Assembly (NCBI GenBank): GCA_945910005.1
Contig: OX246746.1
Coordinates: forward strand, 29,451,298-29,515,297
Length of the DNA: 64,000 nt
Reading direction: 5' to 3'
Source of the DNA: Isoperla grammatica
Taxonomy: Eukaryota; Arthropoda; Insecta; Plecoptera; Perlodidae
This document shows, piece after piece, positions 21,321 through 33,712 of this stretch. The translations under genes were made by a program, and so were the position numbers. Position 1 is the stretch's first letter. Each line of letters starts with the position of its first letter. Under the pieces are notes generated by a model. That model ran no database searches, was not told where the DNA came from, and worked only from the letters and a program-made list of their open reading frames with translations.

Positions 21321-23240
21321 TTTGCAGGCGGAGCTAGACTAGGCAGGGTAACGAGAATGGGATATAGTAGGCTGACATGAAGGTGAAGTAGCGGTAGGGT
21401 CTGAAAGGGATTTGTTAGTAGATATGGTGTGTGCATGGGCAGTGTGGATGCAAGGTAGTGAAAAGGGGGGTGGCTTGTGATGTGTGTGGGCTCTGGTATC
21501 ACCCAAGTTGTGGGGGTCTTCAGGATAGGATATGAGAGGTTGAGGGGGGATAGGAGCATGGCGTGGTCCTGCAAGAGGTGTAAGAGGTTAGTGAGGAGTT
21601 GGAGAAGGTAGGAGAGGGGGGAGTTAAGTACTTATTACTTTTAAAGTTATTTAGAATACAGTAGGCCCTCTATTGATTGGTCACATAGGCAGTGACAGTG
21701 AAGTTGAGCCTAACTTTACAGAGTTTGAGACTCCAGAGTCCGAGTAAAAGAGAAATATACTACGTTTACTACGCGAGCCGAGTCTGTACGATTCGGTACA
21801 TACAAACTGCATTCGTACGAGATTTTCCTGGTAAACACGTTTGTATATCCCGAGAAAGTGTGCGAGCCAGCACGCTCTGCCGATCAGTAATATCTACTAA
21901 ATTTAGACAATGTACAATCTCAGAATCCGTGGTAAAGTAAACAGAAACTGGAGCTGATTGTCGAGTACGTATAGTACAACTAAGTACCGTACGGACTTGG
22001 TTCGTGTGGTAAACGTATATTCAGATTTCTCTAATAATACTAAGAGAAGTAGGCCTATATTTGTATCTGTATACAGTATATACCTGCCCTGAGAGTGACA
22101 GGTTAAGTCACAATGTCCTTTCTTTATTTGTATACATGACTAGTTTATACCAACTTAATAAAATGCATTAAATTCATGGTAATGTGTCAAATTTTCATGA
22201 AAATCAATCTTTCACAAAATTTCAATATTTCATGAAACTTTCAACGAAACTTTCAACGAAATTTTCAAAAACATAAATTTCATGGAATTTTCCAACACTA
22301 GTGCGGAATGATTGGGGATGCAGGGAAGAGAGAGGAAGGTAGGAGGGGAGAAAGGGAGTGAAGTGGGATTGGTGATGCAGGGAGAGAGGAAGGCAAGTGG
22401 GGATGGGGGGAGCCGGGGGAAAAGGACTAGGAAGATAGAAGCTTGGGGATCGGGTAAGAGAGTATAGGAGGAGAGGGATGGAAAGGACAGGAGGAGATTG
22501 GTCAACAGGAGAGGAGGCTGGTGAGCGGACTGTTGGCGGAGGCTGGAAGGAGGAGAGGGAATGGAAGACCCAGGAGGGGATGAGGGTTGGAGACATGGGG
22601 CAGGCGATCACGTTGGAGGCAGGTGTTGGAGGATTGGGGAGGCTGGAAGAGATCAGGTTTTCCAAGGGAAAGGGAGGCGGTAGAGGGAGAGGGAGGCCAA
22701 GGGAAATGGAAGGGGGAGTGAAAAGACATCAGGGGCCAGTAGGAGGGGGAGGGGGTTAGGATGGCAAGACAAAGGGTAAGGGAGGGCATGGATGTAGGAA
22801 GTGGACAGGGAACAGGTGCAGTAAAGGAAGATGGCATGAGGGAAAGGACATTGCTGGGGGAATACTGTTGGAAGGATGGAGATTTGAGTATAGGGAGGGG
22901 TGAGGACAGGGGTAAGAAAGGTAGGGTAGAAGGAGCATTTGGGGGAGAAATTGGTAAAGGAGGTGGAGGAAATGTGCTGAGGGAAGGTGAAATAAAACGG
23001 GAAGAAGGTAAGAAGGGAGAAGTGGTCAGTATAGGAGGATGCTGGGAAGAAAGGAGGAGTTGGTGGGAGTCGGGGAGGAAGGGAGGGCGTGAGGGGGTGT
23101 GAGGGGAGAGAAAATGAGGAGCGGAAGGGAGGAGCGTTGGTTGTTGGGGATTCGATGATGAGAGGGGTGACGGGAGTACTACGGAAAGAGGATGGTGGAT
23201 GTGTGGACGTAGGGGTGTTTGGGGGGGGGGGGGGGGTTGA
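21321..23240 (+). repeat. Long purine-rich (GGA/GAG) tract
   Basis: Two kilobases are dominated by G and A on the + strand, densest at 22310-23240, and broken by AT-rich sequence at about 21650-22300. Open frames on both strands are composition artefacts (Pro/Ser-rich on one side, Gly/Arg/Glu-rich on the other). The tract runs into the degenerate esterase-like sequence near 23140 and may be a decayed upstream part of the same retroelement. At 22190-22300 a short AT-rich block repeats the TTTCATGAAA/GAAATTTTC words of the element at 2680-3526. Confidence 0.55.
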
Positions 23241-23500
23241 CGACTAGAACGTTAACGGGGATAATGGCGGGCAAAAAGACGGAAGCTGATAATGGCACAA
23301 ACGATATCAAACAGGTGCAGGACATTGCGAGGTTGATAAGGGAGATCGGGGAGGTGGTGGGCAGGGGGGTGGAGGTGGTAGTCCTGGGGGCAGTAAACAG
23401 GATGGATATTAAGAGATGAGTGGTGGAGGAGATAAATAATGGAATAGAGGAGGCGTGCTGGGGGGAGGAGGTGGTGTACGTGGACACGAGAGCAAACTGA
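23140..23500 (+). pseudogene. Degenerate SGNH/GDSL-esterase-like fragment, probably retrotransposon ORF1
   Basis: Across frames the + strand reads 'VVGDSMMRG', then 'NGTNDIKQVQDIARL', then 'VVVLGAVNRMDIKR', then 'VVYVDT'. These match blocks I (GDS), III (GxND) and neighbouring strands of SGNH hydrolases, which occur in ORF1 of some CR1-like LINEs. Frameshifts, stops and a G-run near 23220-23236 interrupt it. Confidence 0.45.
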
Positions 23501-23510
23501 TCGCTTTACG

Positions 23511-25507
23511 GCATAAGCCTTTAAACCCGGGAAGGAGTCTAGGCCTATGACAGGTGTTTTAGATATGTTGTCTATGACTACATTGCCCGAGGGAAATCTC
23601 TTTTTTAAGAGTGAGGTGCAAGACTAAAGCCACTTTCCGGTTTCCCTCCAACTGAGCTTGCGCCCTGCAGTGTCCGTCAAAAACCAAAAACGTAGACCTG
23701 CCATGACCTACTACAGAAAAGTAAGTCAAGACTTACCTGACTTGTCGAAATACAAAGCACCCACGTCTGGAAGCTAGGCATATTTACGCTTTACACCCAA
23801 AACCCTACGCTTTTAACCCAACACCTTACGCTTTTTACGCCTACAAACCAAAAGCCTAGCCATGGCCTAGGCCTAGGCCTAGCTATAGTCCTATGGCCCA
23901 GGCCGCCTAGCCACCCCCTAGGCCTAGGCCATACGGCTTACAGAGCTTATATTACACAAAAAATACTATATTTGGAGAAAATTATAACTTAAATTGAAGA
24001 AAACAATAATATAAACATTTAAAAAGAAAGTTTACCAAAGTTATTACTGTGTAATAACCAAAAATCTGAAGAAAAAAAACGGGAGTGAATAAAGATAGAA
24101 CTTACCGGTCGATCCGAGAATGGAATACTGCGTACGCGAGCCGAGATTTGTTTGTTTGCATTTGTTGGTTTGTTTTTTGTTTGTTTACATGACAACCGTG
24201 ACGCCGTGTTCTTTAAGTTGAAAATTGGAACGAATTGCTTTATTTGAATTGACGTTGATGATGATTTGATTTAAATCTAGAGTAATATGATCGAATAAGT
24301 TAATCTAAAGTTTTCTAAAGTAATAAATTAATTAGCTACGATCATTGGAGTATGAACTTAATTAACAGTTTATGTACGTAAAACCTAGTAATTTAAGCCG
24401 TTTTGTCATTTTGACAGGTTGTCTGGTAGCTAGGCTATTAAGGCGTACGCCATGGTTTTGTTTGATTTAAATCAAGACTAGGCATAATATGATCGAATTA
24501 ATGAATCTTAACCTGTAAATTAATTAGTCACGAGCATTATGAGTTTTATGTATGACAAACCTAGTAATTTCAGCCGTTCCGGTTCATGTGATTTTGACAG
24601 GGTCTGGTGCCTATAGGCCTAGTAGCTATTCTGGCTTAGGCCTACCTACACCATGATTGTGATATGATTTAAATTAAGACTAATATAAGCGAAATAATGA
24701 ATTCCTAAACCAAGAAAATATTAGTTTATCCGGGTCATTTCAAAAGAGCCGCGCGAATTATGGAGATTTCTTTCCGCAGTTGGATCCCTGCGCATTGGCG
24801 GTAGTGGAATGGAAATCCGAATCGTACTTCATGGTGGTAACAGTATTTTGGGTCTTATTTATTTCTAGAGATTACTTGTTTACATCTTCTGAGCCGCAAA
24901 GTTGTAGGTAGGCAATTAGGCTAAAGATCTAGCCTAGTTCTGGTCTAGGTAGGCCTAGCCTAGGACCTTTGACAGTAGGTATGTTTTGGCTCGTTCTAGT
25001 GCATCTACTGTACTTGTATATTTTAAACCGCATTTAAACACGCCTAGGCCTAGGCTTAAGTTTATCTAGAGGCCTACAATAACATAATTTACTAACCCAA
25101 CAAAAAATGAAAGCATTAAGGTAGGCCCTAGGCTAGAGCCTAGGCCAACGCCTAGGCTTTAATGGCCTATGCCGGTGTTATGCAACATTACGCCTAGACC
25201 TAGCCTAACCGTGCCTTAGTGTTAGTAGGGCTAGCCAAGCCCCTAGCTAGGCTAGGCCCATCTAGCCACATTTCCTAGGGTAGGCCTAGGCCTATGGCTA
25301 TAACTAGGCCTAGCCTATTATTTATCTTTCTCTATGTTTTCGTTTCAGGCATTAGACCACGATGGACCATAGACTTGCACTTTGTACATTATTTTGGTTG
25401 CAAACGGTGTCATTTTTGCAACAAAATTGCAACTGATTGTGGCGTGAGCAATATAGGCCCATCCTAGGCCTAGGCCTAGGCATAGACTAGACTTGGGCTT
25501 AAACAAC
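23511..25507. other. CNIH4 upstream region rich in GGCCTA palindromes
   Basis: No coding exon is supported. Between 23860 and 25500 the hexamer AGGCCT/TAGGCC recurs in clusters (near 23862, 24950, 25060, 25130, 25280 and 25460). A possible 5' UTR acceptor (TTTCGTTTCAG, ending near 25349) lies upstream of the CNIH4 ATG. On the - strand a donor-like GACCG|GTAAGT near 24104 hints at a divergent first exon. Confidence 0.4.
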
Positions 25508-25579
25508 ATGTATGAACCTGTGCTATTTGCATTTGCGTTGCTGATAACTGGATGTTTGCTGTTCGTCAAGATTTATTTT
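25508..25579 (+). CDS. CNIH4: CNIH4 exon 1
   Basis: The ATG at 25508 starts a 24-residue N-terminal membrane segment ('[15 protein letters not shown]'). The donor is GTATCC at 25580, phase 0. Confidence 0.85.
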
Positions 25580-28500
25580 GTATCCTTCCAATATCTGAAA
25601 TATACTTCTAGATTAGAGTTTGGTACCAGGGTAGGGCTTTGTCCTATAACTAGGTAGGCCTACATGCTAAATAAGGTTTTCTGCAATCCTTAAATTGTTT
25701 CCTTATTTTACTTACGTGTTACTTGATCTGTTCAGTCGCTGATAAACCACATAGGTCAGTGGTGACATTTTCTCTCTCTCTAGGGACTCTCCACTTGATC
25801 ATCCATTATTCCCTCTTCCACCAACCTTCCCTGTTCCCTCCTCCATCGACAGGTCTTTAAGACTAGGTCTATATTAAAAGCATTGATTTTAACCTGCTCT
25901 ACTATACCTTTAGACAGCCCATTCCAATCCACAACCATCCAACCCAGGAATGAGAACTTCCCCACATCCGTCCTCCAATCTTCTCTCTCCAACTTCCAGC
26001 TTTTGGTCCCTCAATAGCTTGCCAATTTAACCAAGTTTCTTAACTCCTCTCATCCCTCTTGCATCTTAGCAACTCTCTGAGTAGGTACATCCTTTTATTG
26101 GATCTGAAAATCTGGCCGAGCATGCTTGGTAACGTCACAGATTTCCAGATCGTCGTTGAATTAAAAGAATCTACATACGATGCTCAGATTGATTAAAGGA
26201 CTAGTGCTAGTGTACTTTGTTCGCTTGGATACATTAAATGAACATACTCCATGCATGCTTTCTCTCTTCCAAGCTCTTCCAACTCAGCTTTTCTACCATA
26301 TCACCCAGTGGCGGCTCGTGGTATAAAATAATAGGGAGGCCAGGACAATTCAAGAAAAATCGAATATGGAAGCATTGGAAATTAGCGGCAATTCAGGGGG
26401 GTCTGGGGGGCAAGCCCCCCAGTTTGCCCCACAGGGTGATTTTTTAAAAACTGCATTTTTCTACGTTGTTTTAGGTGTTATAATGTGGTTGTGGATTTAA
26501 GTTGCCGGATTTAAGTTGACGACACTTGCCGTTAACCATAACAATCTCCATACCATAACGAACAAAACTCGCCTGTTCCTCTCCATCCCTTTGCAGTAAT
26601 GGCAAAGCTGGTTTCAGTCTTCCGTCTTGCTTTAAATCTTTATTTATTCTTTCCTCGAAGCATCTCTCGTTAATGGTCGTACTAATAACTCGTCAACTAT
26701 ATTTGACTTCATTGAATCAAGCAACAACACAGGAAGAACAACAGCAGAAAAACAACCGACAATCCCCTGCAAACTACAAACTGTTGAGTATGATATTATG
26801 GAGAGCGGGCAACTCGGTTACTTTCGTGAAAAATCCGAAAATAAACGAAGCGGCCGGCCTCCTCTGGCATCTTATTGCACGTACAGCAACTTAGGCGGGA
26901 AGGGTGGGAGTATGCCTACCACATTCCCCCGCACACCGCTCAGGTACCTATAAGCTGAACGAGCTGGAGGCCCGGACTCACGAAGTTCCTCGCGTTTCTA
27001 CTGGTTCAACGCAGCTAGCAGCCACATTCTGAAGAGGCGCGAAACTTTGAAACGTTGAACATTTTTTGTTCGAAAACTTTTACGATAAATATGTATATTA
27101 TTTAAGATTAACATTAAAATACATAGAACTATTTTAAACAAGATCACAGACAAGATTAATCCTCCTCCCTCCGGAAATGTTTGAGGAGGCCCGGCCTCCC
27201 TTGCCTCCCCCCACCAGCCGCCACTGATATCACCACATTTTCTTTCTCCTCATCACTCATCTACCAGCTTTTCTTGCACCGCCTCTAGTGTCAAATGTCA
27301 CAATTAATAAAGATGTACTCTTCCTTAACTCTTTCTATCAGGTTATCACATTGTCTGATCTTGAGTGTGATTACCTAAATGCTCAACAATGCTGTTCTAA
27401 ATTGAATCTAGTGAGTAATATTATGTTAGTACCTGTACTCATTAAACAAAAATTTCTATGTGTAGGCTTGATGCCATTAGTAGGCCCTACTGACTAGTAA
27501 CATGAAATTGGTATTAGATGGGGACTGGAGAGATTAATTTTATCAGTTAACATAAAAAACATACATACATAAATAAATAGGCCTACAGACATAGGTAAGG
27601 AAAAATAGCTGTAATAATAGCTGTGTTTCAAACCTCAGTTTTTAGTTCAAGCATTTTTCGACTGTAGAAAGAATTGACCTGGCATATTTGATAGCACTGC
27701 TTTTCAGAATGTTTTAGATGAAAAACAAAACAAAATGCATTTTTTTATAGATAACCAACAATGAGGACAAAAATATATAGAAGGTAGGCTATTATATTAG
27801 AAGATTGGTTGAAGAAAAGACCCCAACAACTTACCTAAGGTATAGACTGTTAAGGTGTGGACTGTTTTCATACATGTTTACACAATTTTGCATTTAAATA
27901 TGAAACACAGCTGATTGGTTTCATTGTGAGGAAGTATGAAACCTTTGACGAGTGGTGATAAAGGGAGCTTGCGCCAAGTACTGTGTCACGTGGCTAGCAG
28001 TTGGGAAAAGTCCCTACTGTCCGGATGGATCCACGCATAACACATCCACACTTATCGCTTTCTAGCAGTTGGGCCTTAAAAGTAGCAGTTTGGGCTACGA
28101 AACTACACACCTTGCATATTAGTGCATGCTATGAATTTTTGTTTTGCATTTTCTATCTAGAAAGGTTATTTGCTTATTATTGTCTTACATTATTGTTGCG
28201 TATTCTTAAGGAACTCTTGTCCAAATCAGGTCATTAGTTTTTCGCCAATTAAATTTGAAAAAAACACTCGTTGCCCATTTGATGATGCTCAATGCGTGGA
28301 TTGTTATAACAAGTTAACTACTTGGTCTATAATTTTGAAATAACCATTAGGCCTATAATGACTACTGATATGTGAATGGAATATGCTTTTCTTATAGGAT
28401 ATATCTTAAAATGAATACGTACTATAACAGCTAGAACGAGATAAGTGGCACGTGAAATCGTAGCTATCAGCGGATTTGTCCCAACTATGGACCATGTTGC

Positions 28501-30622
28501 TTTGTGACGTCAGGGGGCGAGTAAATCACCACTCGTCAGTAATATTGATATTCATATTTAGGCCTACAAAATGCTCAATATTTGACTTCTAGTAGGTTTT
28601 CTGTGAGCTGGGGGGAATTTACTTGTGCCACGGAAATGCTGACCATCTCTGTATTTTCATCTTTGGAGATGCTATGAATAGCGCACATACTTACCCCAGT
28701 TTAATTTGTGTTATTAACTTTGTTTTTACAGTGGGTCTTGCCAAAAATCATAGTCCAGGGAGTGCTGCTGTTTCTTTTCCTGTTCTACTTCCATTGGTTT
28801 CTTGCTTTTAGCAATTTACCTGTATTAATATGGCTGGTTTATGAGTAAGTAGGATATTTAAGTATCACTGATTTTTAACCCCAAAAACAATTTACTTTTA
28901 ATGTAGGTTGTATGTATACTAGCTTAGTACTCATTGACAGGAAGCGAGGGCATATCTTGCACATGGAGCACATTGACGAAAGGAGGACATAATAGTAATT
29001 GCCAATGTTCCAGAACTAAGCCTTCTCAGTACCTATGTTAATCCCACTTTTACAGTGTCGGTGCAGTGGCAGCGTGTAGTGGCGTATCCAAGGGGGGGGA
29101 GGGGGGGGGGGGGAAACCCCCCCCCTTTCGCAAAGGAAAAGTGGAAATTGCATCAGATTAAAAAAAAATGGAAATATAAATATTAACACTTTAGTTCAAT
29201 TGTTGTTCTTTGAAGCTTTTTTCGTTTCTTAAGGAGAAAATCGTTGCCAGAAATTTAGTAATTTTAGTTCAGTTGGCCGCTGTAAAACGCACAGATTTGC
29301 ACCAAAATGACCTTGACGAGAAAATTTTCCCGGGAAGAAACCCCCCGGACCCCCCGTTTACTTTTGGTTCCACTCTTATGATATGAGTTAAAACCCCCCT
29401 TTTCCAGTATCCTGGATACACCACTGGCAGCGTGTAAGTATACTCTATGGACATATGAGAAGTAGCATAGTGCTAGCTTCAGTTTGGATAACCCTGAAAA
29501 TGTATTAAAAAAACTGGTAAAATAAAAATTGTGTATTTATTCTTTTTAATTACAGTAGGAACTAACACTATTTGTATTATTAAATATTAATTGATTATTT
29601 CTTCTGCAAAGAAATAGGCTAGGATGATCCAATATTTTCCCAAATTTTTATAATTTTTTTTACATTTTCATACCTGCTAATTTTGTACAACCCTGGACAT
29701 TAATTTAACAATAACAGCAAGTCCTTTAATTGCTAGTAGCAGCCAAAGCAAATATTATTAAGACACGGCCAAGGTTGACAAAGTTATGAATATTTCAATG
29801 CCCAGGTATAAAAAATGTGTAGCCGGCGCCACAGACAACCCGTTATCTGTGCTGGCGCAGTTGGCCGAGGTCAATTAGGCGTTGGTCTAGTAAACCGCGG
29901 TCTCTGCATTCCAGGTTCGAATCCTGGCTTGGGCATGTGGCGTTTCTTCATCCTCATAATCATCAACTCATCATCTCGATTAGCCTCGTTACAAAAATAT
30001 GGGACTTAAAACCACAAATATGTATAAAAAATGTAATTTTCAATCAAAATAAAATATAAATACATACACTGTCAGAGAACAACTTCTGAAAACTAATTCT
30101 ACAGTTAAGAGGTTTAACAATAGAATGGGAATTTTGAAATTAAGAAAGGTTTATTTTAAAATAATAAGTTAATGTTTTGGAACTGTTGAATACAAAATAA
30201 CTTGTTTTAACTTCTTTCAATTTATTTGATTGCATCTTGGCTAACATTTGTGATAGCATTGTTGTGCTATAGTAAACTTTTTAAATAAAATGGTAGGCTA
30301 TAGTTAATAAGAGTATTTTTCTGTTTAGGTATGTTGCAGTTCCACATGGTAATATGGGAGTTTTTGACCCCACGGAGATACATAATCGAGGACAACTGAA
30401 GAAACACATGCGAAACTGCATGATATATGTTGGCTTTCATCTCATTTTCTTCTTCATCTACATGTATTGGTCAGTAAATAGTAATTTATAACTTTGTTCT
30501 TCTTGTAATGAAACAAGCTTGTAACAATTATTTGGTATTTGTATTTTTTCAGCTTAATCAATGGGCTACTAGTTGGAGATCCTTCAGGAAGAATAACAAC
30601 TGAAAATGATGCCAATTTTTGA
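25508..30622 (+). CDS. CNIH4: Cornichon family protein 4 (CNIH4-like), complete
   Basis: Five exons (25508-25579, 27342-27410, 28732-28844, 30329-30469, 30553-30622) join in frame to 154 codons; human CNIH4 is 139 residues. The protein has three hydrophobic segments. It carries family signatures '[19 protein letters not shown]' in exon 2 and '[20 protein letters not shown]' in exon 4, which match the CNIH4 branch closely. Cornichons are ER/early-secretory cargo receptors that recruit client membrane proteins to COPII vesicles; CNIH4 is linked to GPCR export. The hydrophilic C-terminal tail (about 20 residues, '[16 protein letters not shown]') is longer than in the human protein. The exon 1 donor GTATCC is weak, but every phase fits. 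The introns carry several transposons. Confidence 0.93.
26306..27226. mobile_element. hAT-like transposon in CNIH4 intron 1
   Basis: Inverted ends CAGTGGCGGCTCGTGG and CAGTGGCGGCTGGTGG are flanked by a perfect 8-bp duplication ATATCACC (26298-26305 and 27227-27234). No transposase domain is visible inside. Confidence 0.88.
27342..27410 (+). CDS. CNIH4: CNIH4 exon 2
   Basis: The acceptor is TTTCTATCAG and the donor GTGAGT. 23 codons hold the cornichon motif 'SDLECDYLN' and a Cys-Cys pair. Phase 0 at both ends. Confidence 0.92.
27946..28538. mobile_element. Inverted-repeat element in CNIH4 intron 2
   Basis: Both ends carry TGACGAGTGGTGAT in inverted orientation. A target duplication could not be fixed with confidence, so the superfamily is undecided. 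Confidence 0.55.
28732..28844 (+). CDS. CNIH4: CNIH4 exon 3
   Basis: The acceptor is TTTTTACAG and the donor GTAAGT. It encodes the second hydrophobic segment, ending in the aromatic 'LIWLVYE' before the luminal/cytosolic loop. Confidence 0.9.
29077..29426. mobile_element. Short hAT-like element in CNIH4 intron 3
   Basis: Ends TAGTGGCGTATCCA and CAGTGGTGTATCCA (inverted) are flanked by a perfect 8-bp duplication GCAGCGTG (29069-29076 and 29427-29434). Long G and C runs lie just inside the left end. Confidence 0.8.
29819..30021 (+). mobile_element. tRNA-derived SINE in CNIH4 intron 3
   Basis: The head resembles a tRNA: an A-box-like TGGCCGAGGTCAATTAGG, an anticodon loop CTAGTAA (AGT, Thr-like) and a perfect B box GGTTCGAATCC. 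The acceptor stem pairs poorly, so it is not a working tRNA gene. A perfect 13-bp duplication GTATAAAAAATGT flanks the unit (29806-29818 and 30022-30034), the mark of LINE-assisted retroposition. Confidence 0.8.
30329..30469 (+). CDS. CNIH4: CNIH4 exon 4
   Basis: The acceptor is CTGTTTAG and the donor GTCAGT. It holds the diagnostic '[15 protein letters not shown]' and most of the last membrane segment. Confidence 0.93.
30553..30622 (+). CDS. CNIH4: CNIH4 exon 5 (terminal)
   Basis: The acceptor is TTTTTTCAG. The split Cys codon completes cleanly and the frame ends at TGA (30620-30622). It encodes the end of the last membrane segment and a polar tail. Confidence 0.85.
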
Positions 30623-33600
30623 CTGCAACATGTTTGGAAAATATTAGCTCCATTATAATTATATTAAAATAAGTATTTATTTGAAGACTGCAAAACTTTT
30701 CATCATATTATAGTAGCATTAGTACTTACTTGCTGCCTCTTTATACTGTATTTACATTTGTGTAAGCCAGTTCCCAACGTTTCACTTTTATCTAATTGGG
30801 AAACTTTCTCTTCATCCACATTTATTTATTTATTTACAGTACATGGACACTACAGCATTTTATGCCAATAGGCGTGACCACCAAACAAAACAAATAACAA
30901 CATTAACAATAACAATACACATACAATACATATATCTGCAATACAATAGGGAATATGCGTCATCTTTTTTTAGCATTTTACTAGATAAGGATTAACTTCC
31001 TGAATACAAAAATATTTTATTTTGACGACATAGAATAAAGTTTCATTTATAAAAATGAGCTGAAAGTTTCACACATATTTATGGCGGGAAAAACGGGGCA
31101 TACGTCACTTTCCCTGTATCAGCAATCAACCAATCATAAACTGATAAATAAAATAACGCTAGTTTGGAAATTATCATATTTAAAATCATATAAAATTGAA
31201 TAATTGCCTAGTACGCCTAATAATTAATTTTGAAGCCCAATTTCTATAAAAACAATAATATAATATAATACCAAACCTATTTTCATAGAATATCAGTAAA
31301 TAATGGGTGTTGTTATTCTTATAAAGCAGACTTGACAACGGCTTGAGTACAAATTTTGACAAGGTTAGCTTGATGACCTTGAAAATTTGATTGTTTCGTC
31401 TAGGAGGCGGTGGCAAAGTCCAAGTAGGTTATATGCAAAGTCATTCATATAAGCAGTGATTTACAAGGATTGTGACGTCACATACCGTTTAAAAATAATA
31501 GTGCGGGAAACAGATAATCAAAATCTTTGAACATTCATAGAAGTATAATGAGTTAATTTTAAAACTTTTAGATTAGGTTTCTGATGTCTTCAGATGAATA
31601 ACAATATATTCCACGTACTTTCAGAGCTGTAGAAAATTCATTCACATTCCCTATTGCTTTGTCAGGTAATAAAAATTATCAACAATGTTGTCATCAGTAA
31701 AAGGGACAAATAAAAACGTTAAAAATAATAATAAAAAAAAAAAAAAAAAAAATTAAAAACGTAAAGAAGCTTGTTTCATTACAAGAACATTTAAACGTTT
31801 AACATAGTTTCTTTCTCATTGAATTGCTAAAATAGGCAAAGTGTTATTTTCAATTGCTTAGGAGATAACAGTAGGTTGGCTAGTCATTTGGATTTGGAGT
31901 GAGTAGCAACAAAACAGCAATAAAGGACATAATTCAATGATACAATGATGCCCACTAAAAATTGGCTCCTATGTCACGGTGATAAGATGATAGGCTAAAT
32001 ACACATTCATTTTTTCCTTTAAATTATTTATTAAGCAGGTCCCACACTAAATTATTGTTGCCTCTTCTCCATGTATTATGCTGTATTTAAGTTTGATTGT
32101 GCTTATATACAAATGTAAATATGGTTTATTGAAATCTTATATAGGTCGTCAAATCGGAGCATTTTTCGACATGCTGGTTCAGTCATACATTTTTAAAGCT
32201 AGTATGTTGACCCAGCTGTGTTGACCCAGCGTTGTGATCATTGGATTCCTCTAGTGTACTTAGACTGATTTGTTTCTAGTACGTGGCCTACGTACTAGAT
32301 TCTTGCAAGTGTAACAAACTCGTCTTAGTACTTTGTACATTGTAAATGTTAATATAAGTATATTGCAGTGTAATGTCACATTCTTGAAAGTAACATTGAA
32401 TGGATGGACTTCTTACCAAGGTTCACAGCAATTTCAAATTAATTCTTACAGATTGAATTACCTACAACATATTTTGTCATCAATAAAACCCACCAATAAT
32501 CTCATTTACATTTTTGATTGTGCTGGATGTGAGCAGTGAGCAAAATCTCAAATCAATCTAAATGCCTCTATTTTTGCTGTTTGTGAATTGTTTTCTGCCT
32601 AACCATGTCATTAGGTCCACTGATCTAGAAGTTGTTCCAAATTGAATGCTGACATTTTGGTGATGCCCAATACTGTTAGTGTTCCATGTACGGAAGAATT
32701 TAATTGCCAATGGCAATGCCAATGTGTACACCTCCGACCACGATATTTTAATTTACATTAAAACCAAAATCACATCACTTTAAAGTCTAATTAATTAAGT
32801 AATTTGCAGTTGTGTTAAATTATCGGTTCAAAATATATTTAAAACTTATTGTCTGCTGTAAAATTGATAATGATATGTATTTGGGCTTTACATCTCATAT
32901 TTTTGCAAAGATGCTAATCGTAAAATTTTACTAAAATGTGCTGGCTGGCGGGTTAAGCTATAATGAGATTTAAACATCTGAGATGATACTGTGACAGACT
33001 TATTATGTATTCACTTTTCAGCAGGTTAATCTAAATATCTACTATGCAAAGCCACTGGAACCTTTACTTACGAATAACATGTCAATATGCATTTATTTGT
33101 GGTTTGTACACTAGGCAAGTATGATTTCATAATACAAATCTAAGCTCATACGTACAATTCCAGTGTTTATTTTGTTTAAACTTTTTGTGTAATTACATAA
33201 TTGTAAATCTTTACTGACATCTCTCAACACATGTCACTGGCAGAAAGTAAAACAAATACCATACTGTCTTCTTGATCTCTTTAGTTTTACTTTGGCCATT
33301 ATTGTAATAGACCTGCATACAAGCAACAAAAGTGGTTTACTAGTGCATCACTCAGGTTAGTTAAGTGTTATACTCAATTAACATCAGACACTTTCAAGAT
33401 TTCACCGTCATAAGGCAAATCCTGGCATCGAGTCCTGGACTTAAGATTCCTTCAATACAATTAGCCTTTTGTAGTATGAATTCACTTTACCGAAAGAGAA
33501 GTATATTTAATCCTAAAACAACTCTCTTCTATAAATGAAATTTAGCTGTACGCCTACGTTCTTGAGAGCATTTACCAATTTATTCAGTTCTTTTTTTTGT

Positions 33601-33712
33601 TACTTTTTGACATTGATTAGTCATTTACCATAGTGTATTGTTTTGTTCTTCCCTTTGTAGTGATTTTTATTATATCTGACGTATATGAAATTTATTATTT
33701 CTGTATTTTTAG
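30623..33712. other. Intergenic sequence between CNIH4 and the next transposon
   Basis: AT-rich, with no supported gene. A TTTATTTATTTA stretch near 30820 and an A-run near 31733-31752 look like retroelement tails. A 19-bp word (AAGCTTGTTTCATTACAAG) at about 31769 is the inverse of one at about 30503 in CNIH4 intron 4. Confidence 0.4.

Noticed and set aside
22222..22759. Pro/Ser-rich (-) and Gly/Arg-rich (+) open frames
   Set aside because: Both follow from the purine/pyrimidine strand bias of the tract, which removes stop codons by chance.
29848..29937. Functional tRNA-Thr gene
   Set aside because: The acceptor stem pairs poorly, the anticodon stem has a mismatch and the variable region is too long. 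Flanking 13-bp duplications show it is a SINE.
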